From assembly GCA_026706395.1 (NCBI GenBank), contig JAPOYU010000054.1, positions 218,337 through 232,683 on the forward strand: DNA of 14,347 nt, written 5' to 3'. The DNA is from Chloroflexota bacterium (GTDB lineage: Bacteria > Chloroflexota > Anaerolineae > Aggregatilineales > Phototrophicaceae). The notes under the pieces were generated by a model, which did no database searches, was not told where the DNA came from, and saw only the letters and a list, made by a program, of their open reading frames with translations. Below, one piece after another: positions 14,342 through 14,347 of the stretch (its first letter is position 1; each line of letters starts with the position of its first letter). Position numbers and translations under genes: made by a program.

Positions 14342-14347
14342 CTGTCT

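Overview
The window looks like ordinary chromosomal DNA of a free-living bacterium of moderately high GC (by eye mid-to-upper 50s percent). Genes are densely packed, and several probably start at TTG. The mix of genes (a TyrRS with the LGGxDQxFN-like signature, separate SecD and SecF, a membrane-anchored family 5 solute-binding protein without a lipobox cysteine, an S41 peptidase, and a glutaconate-CoA-transferase/IpdAB-like pair) fits Chloroflexota or a neighbouring phylum. That placement is inferred from gene style only and is of low confidence. I see no mobile element, CRISPR array, tRNA or rRNA.

Layout: (1) 1-1547, plus strand: the 3' part of tyrS, followed after 4 nt by a CoA-transferase-family beta subunit. 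(2) 1544-4930, minus strand: an S41 C-terminal processing peptidase, secG, and an orphan family 5 solute-binding protein, read in that order and convergent with region 1 through a 4-nt TTAG overlap. (3) 5072-5881, plus strand: a CoA-transferase-family alpha subunit, the probable partner of the beta subunit in region 1 but about 3.5 kb away from it. (4) 5892-9870, plus strand: a complete thiamine import unit consisting of a sigma70-type promoter, a TPP riboswitch, an intrinsic terminator and then thiB-thiP-thiQ with overlapping stop/start codons. (5) 9958-11496, plus strand: purH. (6) 11509-14341, minus strand: yajC-secD-secF, with secF convergent with purH across a 12-nt gap.

Working together: SecG, SecD, SecF and YajC are accessory parts of the Sec translocon; the exported ThiB, the anchored solute-binding protein and the S41 peptidase are the kind of proteins it handles. 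The thiamine unit should be switched off at the transcription level when TPP is plentiful: the aptamer is followed 19 nt later by a perfect 10-bp hairpin with a T5 tract, and a short alternative pairing between the conserved aptamer GTAGGG and the terminator's 5' arm can be drawn.

Nothing here is clearly a new system. The best leads are the split CoA-transferase-like pair, whose beta subunit has Ala where the catalytic Glu of true class I CoA-transferases sits and whose alpha subunit has a Glu where IpdA-type hydrolases carry theirs; a SecD with an N-terminal extracytoplasmic insert containing two cysteines and a DxNxDG loop; and an inverted repeat placed beside a -10-like element upstream of secG.
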